A stretch of DNA of 64,000 nucleotides from Montifringilla adamsi. Its lineage: Eukaryota > Chordata > Aves > Passeriformes > Passeridae. Position 1 is the stretch's first letter. Each line of letters begins with the position of its first letter. The position numbers and the translations under genes are program-made. The stretch is taken from positions 1,610,523-1,674,522 of the forward strand of contig JAGGNK010013003.1 in NCBI GenBank assembly GCA_017590115.1, given 5' to 3'. Shown piece after piece: positions 52,791 to 64,000 of this stretch. The notes beneath the pieces are model-generated. The model made no database searches, had not been told where the DNA came from, and was given only the letters and a program-made list of their open reading frames with translations.

Positions 52791-53651
52791 AAGACTGACT
52801 TCTTCTCTGCTTGGCAGAATTCTGTGTTGAATACATAAGACACATGCACGATATCTGTGCCCATCCCCAGAGGAGGACAGTCATGAAGGGCAGCACACAT
52901 GTGACAGCTTTGCACAAGTGGAAGAAAAGGAGAGCAAAAGACCATATTTCCTCAATTTCCTCACAGAAGTCACTTGCTTCTACCACTCCAATAACTAGTT
53001 ACAATCCAGTTACTTTCTTTTCCCTAATACAAACAATACAGATTCCCATGGTGCATCTTCTCCTCACCCTCACAGTAGGGTTTTTCCTTCATAGACTTAT
53101 CATTTATGATGAGACAATGAGGCAACTTTTTTTCTTTTTTTTTAATCCAAATATATCTAACAAAAAAAAGAGAAACGTTTTCTGTTACTGATTTCCAACT
53201 CATCAGCAGTTAAAAATCATGAAGCTTCCGGAACCTGAGGGTGGGGGAGGGAAATCTGCAGCCTCGTGTCACCTGTAAGAACAGAGCACAATCCTCCCAT
53301 GTTTGGTAACCTTGCAGACACAGAGAACTGTAGAAGGTAGCAATTTTCACTCATCCAGAAGCTTTCTGAATCTGTATAACCCTCAGTCATACATATCCTT
53401 GAATGCTGTTTCCAGCCACTCTGTCTGTTAATAAGTTATTTAGTGCAGGCATGACTCTTAATTCTACATCATACTGAGGTTGCCCAACACTCCATTTTGG
53501 ATGTGTTGTCAGCTGCCAATGGCTTTGCCAAACTTGTGTTCTATGCCACTGTCTGCCTCATCTTAATTAGCTCTGTAGAATATAAACACAACACAGCCTG
53601 CACCCACAGAGCTTTGCCCAGATTAGAAGAAAAATTTCAGTTATCCATGCC
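52791..53651. other. Unique non-coding DNA, no gene recognised
   Basis: A 126-codon frame (52811-53191, +) begins at the edge of the CR1 fragment and continues through a T-rich tract near 53,128-53,142. It shows no known domain. The rest is ordinary AT-leaning DNA. Confidence 0.5.
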
Positions 53652-53763
53652 ATGCTTTGATGAGGGGATCTGAAATATGGCAGGAGGTAGGATTTTTCTG
53701 TGTTTAAAATGCTTTGATGAGGGGATCTGAAATATGGCATGAGGTAGGATTTTTCTGTTTAAA
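53652..53763. repeat. Tandem duplication, 57-bp unit, two copies
   Basis: Copy one (53652-53708) and copy two (53709-53763) both begin ATGCTTTGATGAGGGGATCT and continue GAAATATGGCA.GAGGTAGGA. They differ by about one substitution (AGG versus TGA context) and a 2-base length change (CTGTGTTT versus CTGTTT). Such high identity suggests a recent event. The unit is not a recognised mobile element. Confidence 0.93.
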
Positions 53764-56700
53764 ATTGCTCTATTAGTAAAAATCTGTACCACATTGACCA
53801 CCTTAAAAGACTTTGTGTGTTTTCCCCTTACCCTCCCTATCAAGATGCTTATTCTTAAGCTACTTACAGTTTATCACCTCAAGTCCCAGGGCTACTGTGA
53901 CTTAGTCTGTGGGCACAAGACTGGCAGGGGAGATTTCATCTTCTGCTCAGGTTTCTGCTCAACTGGGGCAGTGGAAAGCAAGGACAACAGAGAGATCCCC
54001 GTGTCAGCAGTAACAAAACAGATGGGCACGGATTGTTACTGGGGACACAGGCTTGCTCTCCCATCCAGCTCTCCCAACATCTCCCCCCTTCTTCCCAGAT
54101 GCCTCTGTTAGATGGATTCCTGTGGAAAGCACTTGCATTTGGGGAGCTTTTTTGTTGCTTAAATGCTGGAGGTGGATTATAAAGAGGGAAGGACTGGTTA
54201 GAGTGTTTTGAGGTGTGGGAAGAAGGAAGTTGCTAAGAGAAAATACTAATTTGGGCTTCTAAATGTCTCATTACTTGCTCATGCATATTCCTAGTCCAAG
54301 GCTGAGAAAGAAATCACTGCATATCCAGCCCTGACAGCAACTTAAAACATGGATTCTACTTTCTTTCTCTCTCAGTGAGGAGGCAGGAGACCTCAGGCTG
54401 TAACTTCAGTTATGCACCCACTTCTTGGGAAGGATGCTCCTGCATGTGCTCACATTTCTGGCTATGGACGCGCAGGAATAAGCAGATAATTCTTATGTCC
54501 TTTACCTTCTCAGGACAAATGAGCACAGCTAAAAACTGTCAGAGCCTTGAGTGCAACATTTAGTACTTAGACAGCACATCTGAAAGAATATGGTATATAG
54601 GGAAAGAGAAAAGACACAACTTGCTCAAAGAAATAACATTCTTCATTTCCCTCCCACCTCCCCCTTAGTCATCTGCTTCATGGAGCAAGTGAGTAAAAAA
54701 TCATGATCCAGAGGGTAATGGCTGGCTGAGAGAGGCTCCCAGGTCCACTGCAGGCCTGCTATGCTTCAAAACATAGCTCTTGCTCAGCACTGACAGCTGA
54801 ATCCTCATCTTTGTAATCTATGGCCTGGCTGTGGAGTTCTCTGCTCTAATTATTCTGCATTTGTCTCTCCTCCCAGCCTGGAACAGGTTTTCAAAGGCCT
54901 GAGATCACTGGCACGGGGAAGATTTATGGGGCCAGTCAATGCTGGTTGCATTCTGCAGAACTTTGAATAAGAACCAAAAGACTGTTTGAATCTTTGGAGG
55001 GAAGTTTCCCTCTGATTCGAGTATTATTCACTTCCTGGTGCACTGAAGTTGAAGGATTAAGTAACTTTTCCCAAATATAGAATGCATCACACCCAATCAC
55101 ACACACACTGCTGCCTTCTTTAAGTGAAGCATCTGAGGAGGAAAATGAGATTACAAATTTAGGAGTATAATGAGATCAAGTTAAATTCACACCATTTACC
55201 CGCCTAGGCACAATCTATGTCATTAGAAAAGATTAATTTTTTTCGTTGCAATTTCTAATCTCATTACACCTTTTGTCACAAGGATGATTTATCAGAATTT
55301 CAATACTTAATGCCATACATTTTGTATGTTCACTTGGCTTCTCCAGTATTTTATATTTTCATTAGCTGGTATCCAGTCACTCATGCCATACCACTCAGCA
55401 CAGCTATAAATAGAGAGACCAACCAACCAAATCACACAATATTGAAAAGGTCAAAGTAGTATATTACATTACTATAACTTAGAGAATACTATTTACAAGG
55501 TATTAAAACTTTGACTCTTTATTTATGTGACAACGAAAGTAGAGAAAATAGGAGGCACTGTGAAATGATCACATCATTACCAGACATCCTTGGGAAACTG
55601 AGGGATTGTAAACCCCTCAACATTATTATCTTTATAGCCTAATATAAATTCATGTTATTCTTTAGGTACTGTATATCTTATGCTAAGACAGTGGACTCTT
55701 CACTACCACATTTTAAGCTTTTAAATACAAATATTTTAAAAGCTTTTAAGGAATACTTATAAGTTTTGGGTTTTTTTTTAGGCAGAAACCTCTTTTAGCT
55801 AACTAGTAAAGAAATTAAGCCAGAAAATAAAAATAAGAATTTGTGAAACTTAAGATAAGGATTATTACTAACTCTTTTCCTCCATGAAGACAATAAGAGA
55901 ATTATGGCCTTTCTTTCAAAGTCTGTGGAAAGAACCTGTTTGTGCTCAGTGGCTGTGTCATCATAAAGTACTTTTAGGGTGACTGTGAGCACAGGCTGTT
56001 TCTGCAATACATCCACCATCCTGTTCCCTCTAAATGCACCTTTGTCTGCATGGTGAAATGTGTATCCCACCTCTTTCCCCCAGCTCAGGATTCCTAAGAG
56101 ATCAAGTACACACTGCAGGAACACCTGAAAATCCACAGTTACCTTCCCAGGTTCAGTCAGGTGGCTGATGAGTGCCTTGCATCACTGCCCCTGCATCCAG
56201 TGCTGCTTGACCCTGCAGAAGTTTTTGGCTCACATGAAAGTCTCTTTGCTAAGTCAGCTACAGACATGAAGTTTTACTCAAAGAACAAAAGTACAGCTAG
56301 GATGTTCAAGACTAGAAGAGCTGTCCCAGACACAGCAGTCATGGCCCACATGACAATACTCACAGCTTTAAAGAATTGCAAAGCAAAAGTAAATTTTTAA
56401 AACTGGGGGGAAAAAAAAATTAAAATGGAATGAACAATGCTAAAGGGACAAAGAGAGATGGTATCAACTGGGCTTTTTGAGGTACCTACAGGAGAACTGA
56501 GCTTAGTACTCAACCCACAGGGCACTTTCAGCATGTTCCAGGCCACCCTGAACCTCTGGGCAAGTTAAGGTGTTCACAATCCAAGATGCTGTGGAAGAGG
56601 TACTGGAGGCTGCCCTGCTTTCTCCCAGTATAGACAGGGGGCAATCTGTTTTTAGCCAGCAGATGTTTGATTAGATCCTGGCATTATACAGTGCTGTAGG

Positions 56701-57200
56701 TTTGGGGAATCAATATTGATACCATTACAGGGGATTTAATTCATGGAATTGCAATTAACTTGAGAGACAACTGAGAAGTAAGCTCTGCTAATATTAAAAC
56801 AACAGCCACCAGTGACCTAATTTCTATCTTCTGAGCCTCACTGTCTTCCATGAGAGAATACAAAATTCCCAGTGAGTGAGAGGGGATGCCAGAATAGGAC
56901 AGATGAGGACTACTCACAATTTCCAGTTTGAACCACCATGGTTGCAATAATGCATGGCCAGATTTCCTGATGCAGAGCTGGGGCTGATCTGGCATGTCTC
57001 CCTCTCTCCCACTGAGTCCCTGTTAAGAGATCAGAGAGGTTGAACTGCAGCAAAGCTGCAGTGTCTGCAGGCAGTACAGCTGAGTAGCCACATTTACCTG
57101 CTGATGCTGCTTAGGTGCTTATATGGCAAAATGAGCCTGCAGCTTCTATTTTTCTTACATGAGACTTGAAGGCTGGGTATGGATGGGGTTTTCTTGGAGA
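53764..57200. other. Unique non-coding DNA, no gene recognised
   Basis: No known protein was recognised. Open frames do not exceed 113 codons. The region includes the AT-rich inverted repeat at 55715-55745. I see no mobile element. Confidence 0.5.
55715..55745. other. AT-rich inverted repeat with 11-bp arms
   Basis: AAGCTTTTAAA (55715-55725) is the exact reverse complement of TTTAAAAGCTT (55735-55745), with a 9-base loop. Each arm includes a HindIII-type AAGCTT palindrome. It may be chance in AT-rich DNA; no function can be assigned. Confidence 0.6.
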
Positions 57201-57227
57201 GGGGGGGTGCTTTGGGGGCCTCTTGGG
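57201..57227 (+). other. Putative G-quadruplex tract
   Basis: On the + strand there are runs of 7, 5 and 3 guanines with six-base spacers. The 7-G run can be split to give four runs of at least three G with loops of 1, 6 and 6. A further GGGG lies upstream at about 57,185-57,188. This fits the common quadruplex pattern better than any other site in the window. Confidence 0.55.
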
Positions 57228-58217
57228 AAGCTTTTCTCGATGGGATGGGTTGGTTCGATGCCATTTATTGGTTGGTTTATTTTTTTTAGAAAAGTACCTG
57301 ATAATAATTTGCCTAAGACCTTGTCTACATAAAAATGATGTCCTAGTATAAGTGATGAAGCCTCCTCTCCTGACAGTGACACCTCCAATACAGATGCTAT
57401 TATTTAAATAGCAAGGTTGTGCACACACTGCTAAATAGTTTACTGAGAAAAGAATTATACTCTACCTGTGACACAATTTTCAGATTAGAAAACTAAGGCT
57501 GTACTCTTACAACTGACAGAATCCACAGGTAAAACAAGCAAGTAATTTGCCATGAAGGAGACTTAAAAAATTCAAACAAACAAACAAACAAACAAAAAAA
57601 AAACCTGCCAAAAATAACGGCTTTATCTTTGCCAGCAAAGGTTACTGAGGAGAGAGCAAGAGAGAGAAATGTGAAGCATCTCCTGGCTGATCCATGCCTC
57701 TTGAAGATTCATCCCAAGCTGGTGCCTTGGCACAGGTCTGGCAGGGCTCTGGCAGCCCAGGTGGCTCTGAGTGGCTGCTCCACTGTCCTCCCACTCCCAG
57801 CAGACTTGCTGCTGATGGGGGTGTGGAAAGAGAGCTCCACCCAAGCCAATGGAGTCCCTCCACTTTTGGGAGGATGGCTGGAGGGATGCAGAGCATGCCT
57901 TGTGGGATTTTGCTTTGAATCCTGCAGCATATGGAAATTGGTCTGCAAGAGAAATGAGAAATATTTAGAAACAGTTGGAAAGGCTGTCATTGAAATTTAT
58001 CCTGGCTATGTCTAAACATGGAAAAGGACAACAGAAACCAATGTTAACTTCAGAAAAATGTAAAGAGAACTGACTCTGCAACAAGCAGAAGGCTTATTTC
58101 TTTTTAAGTATAAACAATCTGGTGAGGAGGAAGAAAGGCAGAACTACAAAAATAAGCCAAGGCAAGTAAAAAATAATGAGGGTAGGAATTAATAATACCC
58201 TGCATCATTTTGCAGAG

Positions 58218-58218
<1 letters not shown>
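57228..58218. other. Non-coding DNA with (CAAA)n microsatellite
   Basis: About six copies of CAAA lie at 57,573-57,597, running into an A tract to about 57,603. A 128-codon frame (57629-58015, +) has three long overlapping frames on the other strand and no recognisable family, so I do not call it a gene. Confidence 0.6.
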
Positions 58219-58248
<30 letters not shown>

Positions 58249-58252
58249 TTTT
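58219..58252. repeat. Poly(T) tract
   Basis: The + strand is T throughout except for one C near the left end (58225). No matching direct repeat was seen around it. The flanking sequence is unique. Confidence 0.9.
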
Positions 58253-61200
58253 CTGGTACAGCCATCTCCAAATATAACTTTAAGGGAGAAACCAGACAAA
58301 ATATTTCTGTTCTGAACTATCACAGCAGCAAATGGCTTAAAAGGAAATTGAGCCGGGGGAAGGGGATAGTCTTCAGCTGTGGACAAGCTTTTTTAGACAC
58401 CTTCCTTAGGAAACTAATCTTTCTATACTCTTTAAACAGTCAATGGCAAGAGACACCAGCCTCCACAGGACAGATCAATACCTCTAAGTGCAGGTGACAT
58501 GGACACCTTCTGTACAGCAAGGACAGAGGCTGTAATAAATCACAAAACTTGGACCATTTTCTTCAAGCTTTGCCTGTTCGGGAGCCGGAGCTGAATTACA
58601 GGTGTACCTTGATGCCTTCAGGGGGAGTTAAAGAAATGGGTGAGAAGACACAGAACTCTTGTTTTACCCTTCCCATTTTTCTGTCCTCTAGGTGCATCAC
58701 TGTGCAGTAAACCCCAGAGTTCCCACTTGTCTTCAGTTTTGTTTATTTTTTCCTCTCCTCAGCTCTGTAATGATTCTTTTCACTTCTGTGCCGTGGGCAG
58801 TCACAGGCAATGGGAGTTTCAAGGCTGCAAGATTGCAAAAGTGCAGAGCACCCCCTTCTGAATCCAGATTTCCTCTCCCACCCAGGTTTTGTACTAGGAG
58901 AGGTCCTAGGCATAGGAAGCAGCTCTTTCTCCAGAACAATAATGCTTGCAACAGCAGCTTCCCTTGTGCAGTGTCTCTAGTTCCAAGACAGAAACTTTGT
59001 TCCCAGGGAACTTGTAAAAAAAATATTATAAAGACAGCAGGAAAAAAATTATTGTGGGAGCAGTCAAACAAAATGTTTGAAATACCAAGACTAAAAATGA
59101 CTGTAAACAAGGCTAAGGACAGAAGTAGAGAATGTAATTGCTTCTAATGTGAACACCATAGCATTTACCACTTCCCATAGATGCCAAGCAGAGAAGATTA
59201 TCTAGATTTTCATGTGACTTTATCTATGACAAATTGGCTGAATGGATTGACAAAAATAATGAAAGATGCTGAATGTGAAGCATATTTAGTACAGAAGCAC
59301 CATGACAGATAATGCTGTAATTACTGTAAGCAGTTGCTGAATCTAACAATATAAATTCAATGTAAAGCATGAGTTTCTCTCCCACAGCTTTAGAGAATCA
59401 GAACAACCTAAATTCCCCTCTATTTCTTTGAAAAAGAAAAATCATTTTAAAAGTATGTATCATATAAATTCCAGAAAAAAATTACAGGATTCTTCTGCTT
59501 TCCTTGCTTCCTACACTGTATCTGAGAACACCAATTTTTTTCCATTTGTTTCACTTTCCCTTGTAGGACTCTGACAGAGATGCAATTTGCTTTAGGAGAC
59601 CAACTTATTGCTTTAACTTATTCTAAACTTATTACCTAATAACTTTGCATTGTGCAACTACCTGGAAAGGACTAAATAGAAAAATCACCATGCTCATATT
59701 TGCAGAAATATATAAACGATCCTTCACTTAACATACATCCATGATTTTCAGCTGATAATTTATGATCAGATAATTTCAAATTCACTGATTACTCATAATC
59801 CTTTCCAACAGATGACAGGAACCACATCACATCCTCTGTTTTTCCTCTTTCTGCAATACACAATTTCTGTATGTGACAACAAGCAGTGGGTAAACTGCAG
59901 TTTCATTTTGGTAAAAATTTCTCAATAAAACTTAGTTGCCCACACATTTCTGCAAAAATTCATTGAAGAATTTGGATTAATAACATATTGACTTGCTGAT
60001 AATATATGGCATGGTTTAGGAATTCCTGGGGGAAAATAAAAATGAAAATCAGAAATAATCACTGAATAATGCATAATTTATTTAGTGTATTACATCAATT
60101 TCTTAAATGTTCCTGACTCATAATAGAGCAAGCACACCCAATGCTGTGGAAATGTGGCATCTCCTGGCCTTAATTGCACATGTGCTGAATCACCTGAAGC
60201 ACATCCTGAGTTAGGCTATTCCATTACAAATGGGAAAAAATCTAGCTGACCTAGCAGGAAAACACCAAATTTGGACTGATAATGCAGCATATCTGTATAG
60301 CAGGACATGAGCCAAACTAGAGGGGAAAAGGAAAAATGGTGGAGCCCAGTTAAAGCACAAGTGAAACTCTTCATGGCTGAGGCAAGTGAAACCAATGATA
60401 ACTCCTATGATCTTCCATTGTTTGTACAGGGAACATTTAAATGATTTTGTGGTGCTTCCCTCCCGTCATTCTCACCCCTCCCTTCCTGCACTTGCAGGTT
60501 GCCTCAGATCACACCTTTTGTTTGTTTGTTGAGGTCAGTTGTGGCACATCTTCCTTTACACATGATTAAGGCCACAGTGAATACCATGCACTAAAATATG
60601 AAACAATAACCAGTTTCCTATGAATATCTTGACCAGCTAGCACCACAAAAGCAAGGGAGAGCTCTTTGCCTTTGCACAGGGGTATGGGGCAAAGTGACAT
60701 TTTTTTCTGTTTCTTTGGGTAAAATTGTTACTAACATGAAATCCACCTGCTACAACATCTTACATGCCCAATACATGCCCAACACATGCCCAACATCTTA
60801 CAAGACCCAGAATTGCTGGGTCAGCATGAACTTAGAGTGCACCACAATCCATGAAAGGACACATACAGCAACATTAGTAGACATAAAAAAGGTCAACATT
60901 TAACCCTGTATTTTAGCCCTTACCATATTTTTGGCCTTTCAGCAACTAAATTCTTTGGCAGTAGCAACAGCAAACTAGGCTAAAACCAAAAATTCCACCT
61001 GTGAATTAGTGGCCCATTTCTTTCAAGTGCCTAAAAGGGATTCAGAACCATCTATGGGAGCAAACATACTCAATGCACAAGCAAAACCTCCTTTTGTCTG
61101 GAAAAACTGGGTAATTGCCAAAGTTAGCTGCTGATCTACTTGAGCACATATGTAGAAGGTTAAAGTGCATGACCTGTATGGATGTTGGAGGAAATAAATA

Positions 61201-64000
61201 ATTATTTCAATGTTTTTAATATTCAAAAGCAAAAACAACAAAAATGTTTAAAAAAAATCTGTGCTTACCTCCTGCACTCAAATCTTCCATATATTGCGAT
61301 TTTGTGCTGTAAGGCTTTTGCTTCTGTAAGAATAATGTTTAGGGAAGGAAGATGACACCGTCCACGTAGTAGGAGGAAAATAAAAAACACTGTTAAGAGC
61401 TTGGCAGCAATATCTACAGATATATTTCCTTTTAATGGCAAATATATATCGGATCTACCAGTCATACACACATTTCTCAGTAGGTATGGCTACATTTTCC
61501 TCTTGATTTTGCTATCAAAGTGTTTCTTTACCACATTTATATGCCCCTCAGAAATATACACAGAGAAGCAAAAGGTCTTTTTGATCAGATGAGAGGTTCC
61601 TTTGCAAGGCATTGCTGCCCATTTATCTAAAAGCCATATACAAACTGTCTCAAGATGTTCTCTTACTTGTTTGGCTGAATTCCTGTTGGTCCCTGTTTAA
61701 ATGCACATCTGGCTGTTGCCATTTACACACCTTCCACACTGCAGGGTGCTGCAGGACATATCGTGCTTGCTGACATACTTTTTGTGAAGGAAATCCTTGC
61801 AATCAGCTGTCCAACATATGAAGCCACATTTGACCACAGGGCACAGAATGAGGGAAATGTTTTTATGACCAAGGAAATCAAAACTGTTCCTCCATAAATT
61901 TCTGGGAGGGGAGAGATGAGAGGGGAAAGCACAAACCCCCACATCTCTAGGAGCGTAATGAAAAGACAAATAAATCCTTTCTAAAGGGCTGAGGTTGAAA
62001 ATCACTGAGTTCCAAAATTCCAGAGGCCAATGGAAGCTGAAAGCATTTGGCATCCCTTTGGCCTGGTCTTATTACTTCAGTAACCTCCTCAAATCTTACT
62101 ATTTGCAGCATGTATTTTCTAGCACACAGCAGAAAATGGTGCTAATTGCAACAGCAGCATTTTGGAGATGGCAGTAGTAACCACTGCTAAGTGATAAACA
62201 CAAATTAGAGACAAACTTCAGAGCCTATTTAGCACACCATTTCCACTTGCAGCTTCAATAAGACAGAAAACAACTCAGCCTGCTGCAACACACTCCACAA
62301 GAGCTACAGAAGTGAATTGAAGGCAAATAGATGATTTAGGAAAAAGCTGAATTTAGACATACAATACTGACTTAAAAGTCCAAATTTTCTCCCTGTTTAG
62401 TGTTCTGAGCTGACACTCTGGCTCTGCTAAACAACCAGGCTTTGTCTTCTGCTGTGAAAGGGGAACATCACCGAAGCCAGCAGATGTATCACCTGCAAAG
62501 AAAAGGTCACTGTTACAAACCCAAATCAAGACACAGTCCAAAGTGTTTTGTCTGTTTCAAAGCAGGCTGGGACTCATTTATGGTGAATTTTAATAGGAAT
62601 ACAACACTGCTCCCTTGACAAGAAAGACTAACAATATATACTACATAAATAGTAGTGGTTCACAAATAACTTAGTATATATTTAATTAAAGTATCTGCAT
62701 AAAAGCAAATAACATCTCTGTGTTATGTAAAGTATTAAAGCAGTTAAAGAAATCCTTTCAGAGGACATGGCTAATTTATTTTTAGGCTTATTTTATGGTT
62801 TCATCCAGAAGTCACAATTCAGAGCATATCCAACCACCCCTTTCCAAAATACTTTACCAGGAATCTTCCCTCTAAGTTTTGTGGAAATGTGCCCAGGACC
62901 CTCTATTCACATTTTAAGAGGCTTTTCTCAGGCACTATCACACCCCTCAGTCTGCAGGATTTATGTATCCAGCCATAACAATATCCTACTGCCTTGCATG
63001 TCCACTCTGAAAACCCCTTCTGGAAGTCCCCCACTTGTCAAATCATCATCAAGTTTTATGTGACGTTCCCAAAGAAAGCAATAATCAAACTAAGAACAAG
63101 AGTGTGCATGTAATATTTCTCATTGTATGTCAATGTTTTACCAGTTCATCTAGTAAGAAATATTCTGAAGACTAAAGTCAAGAAGATGTTACAATATTTG
63201 GGCAACCAGCAAACCCTGGTTTGGTGTCTTTAGAGGGGCAGGGAAAGAGCCTTGCCTCTCTTATATGATTTCATTATATGCAATCACAGTGGGAGAAAAG
63301 GAAGTGGCAATTATTTTTTAACTGATCTTTCCATCTAGGCTAGACAAAAATGCAGATTTAATGTAGCTACTGCACACACAGTAACAGAGAGGAGGTGTCT
63401 CTACAAACTCCCAGCCTGTGCTGCTGTGGGCAAGCTGATGCCACAGCAAGAGTCTCTGAAAGAGTGAAGGGAATTAATTATTGTTGTACAGAGTTGTAAT
63501 GATGCAAAGGTATTAGATCTCTGTGTGAATCTTTGCCATCCATTACCTGGAACACGTTTGTATGCATAGAACCTCTTTAAGGTTTAATTGTGACAATAAA
63601 GGTGATTCTTCATCAAAACAACAAAACAAGATATTCACTTTTCTGTGAGTGGGACAGTTAATAAAATGAAGGAGCTGGACCTCTGCTTTGGTGCTGACCA
63701 GGGCAGAGAGCTAACAAATGAATGGAAGATACTGTGCAGCTCTAGGGCAACAGAGAAGCATCTCTGCCCATCTCCACAGAACAACTGCACGTGGCAGGAA
63801 AGCAGCTGTGCTGAAGCACCACCATTGAGATGTTCCAGGTTTGGACAAACAACTGAACAATGGTAAGAAGGTGTGAAAAAACTCAAGATGTTCTTATTCC
63901 TAGACTTTCTACCACTATTAATGGTATGTTTTATAGCTTTCCCTATTTATAAACTTCCTGTGCTTTTGCCTGGCTCCCCCTCAGCTGAGTTACAAAACCT
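58253..64000. other. Unique non-coding DNA, no gene recognised
   Basis: Open frames reach 151 codons (58692-59147, +) with a 125-codon frame opposite; neither resembles a known family. Three copies of an 11-base unit (ACATGCCCAAY) lie at about 60,762-60,794. On the - strand a polypyrimidine-AG acceptor-like site (TTTTCTTTGCAG) occurs near 62,492-62,505, without support for an exon. AT-rich DNA dominates 59,150-60,130 and 62,580-62,760. Confidence 0.5.

Noticed and set aside
57623..58015. Cluster of five overlapping frames around 57.6-58.0 kb
   Set aside because: Local GC enrichment lowers stop frequency in several frames at once; no peptide is recognisable.
58692..59147. 151-codon (+) and 125-codon (-) overlapping frames
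   Set aside because: Both strands are open over the same DNA and neither peptide is recognisable; consistent with chance absence of stops.
62353..62541. Minus-strand frame following a TTTTCTTTGCAG acceptor-like site
   Set aside because: The peptide is not recognisable and no matching donor with exon-like conservation could be shown; pyrimidine-AG strings are common.
1..64000. Search for tRNA, rRNA, CRISPR arrays, bacterial operons, prophage or toxin systems
   Set aside because: No tRNA-like box B, rRNA segment, regularly spaced repeats or dense gene arrangement was seen; the composition and repeats are those of a vertebrate nuclear genome.

Overview
The window reads as vertebrate nuclear DNA, most likely from a bird and probably a songbird. 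It is AT-leaning and CpG-poor, has no dense coding and no bacterial-style gene packing. Its recognisable interspersed repeats are CR1 LINE fragments with the avian octamer-type tail (ATTCTATGAT / ATCATAGAAT) plus one LTR that resembles passerine ERVL LTRs (begins TGTCCTGGTTCCAGG). No host protein-coding exon, tRNA, rRNA or other known RNA gene could be recognised on either strand. The many short ORFs look like chance open frames or lie inside repeats. The stretch is best described as intergenic or deep-intronic sequence.

Layout: 1-15.8 kb is mostly unique DNA with a perfect (TTTTC)n microsatellite near 4.2 kb, an AT-only palindrome near 5.6 kb, two small stem-loops near 8.5-8.6 kb, a G-rich tract near 9.9 kb and a duplicated unit with two ~35-base poly(T) tracts near 14.0 kb. 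A CR1 3' end in + orientation lies at 15.85-16.12 kb. From 16 to 32 kb the DNA is unique except for a ~109-bp tandem duplication at 22.84-23.05 kb and a long T-rich tract at 28.3 kb. At 32.27-33.80 kb lies the best-preserved element: a decayed CR1 in minus orientation with recognisable ORF2 segments, in which the tail is joined directly to the middle of the reverse transcriptase. An AT-rich stretch follows at about 34.4-35.8 kb. From 44.5 to 52.8 kb come a solo ERVL-like LTR, a poly(T) tract flanked by a 7-bp direct repeat, an old CR1 3' fragment in + orientation and another CR1 3' fragment in - orientation. The rest (52.8-64 kb) is unique DNA with a 57-bp tandem duplication, simple repeats, a G-quadruplex-type tract and an AT-rich hairpin.

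No gene network can be described because no working gene was found. I did not find convincing evidence of an undescribed biological system. The most notable observations are the CR1 with its catalytic RT motif deleted, the bias of long homopolymers to T on the + strand (three of them followed by AAGGC), and two young-looking tandem duplications. Family names are from memory of repeat consensus sequences and could not be checked by alignment here.
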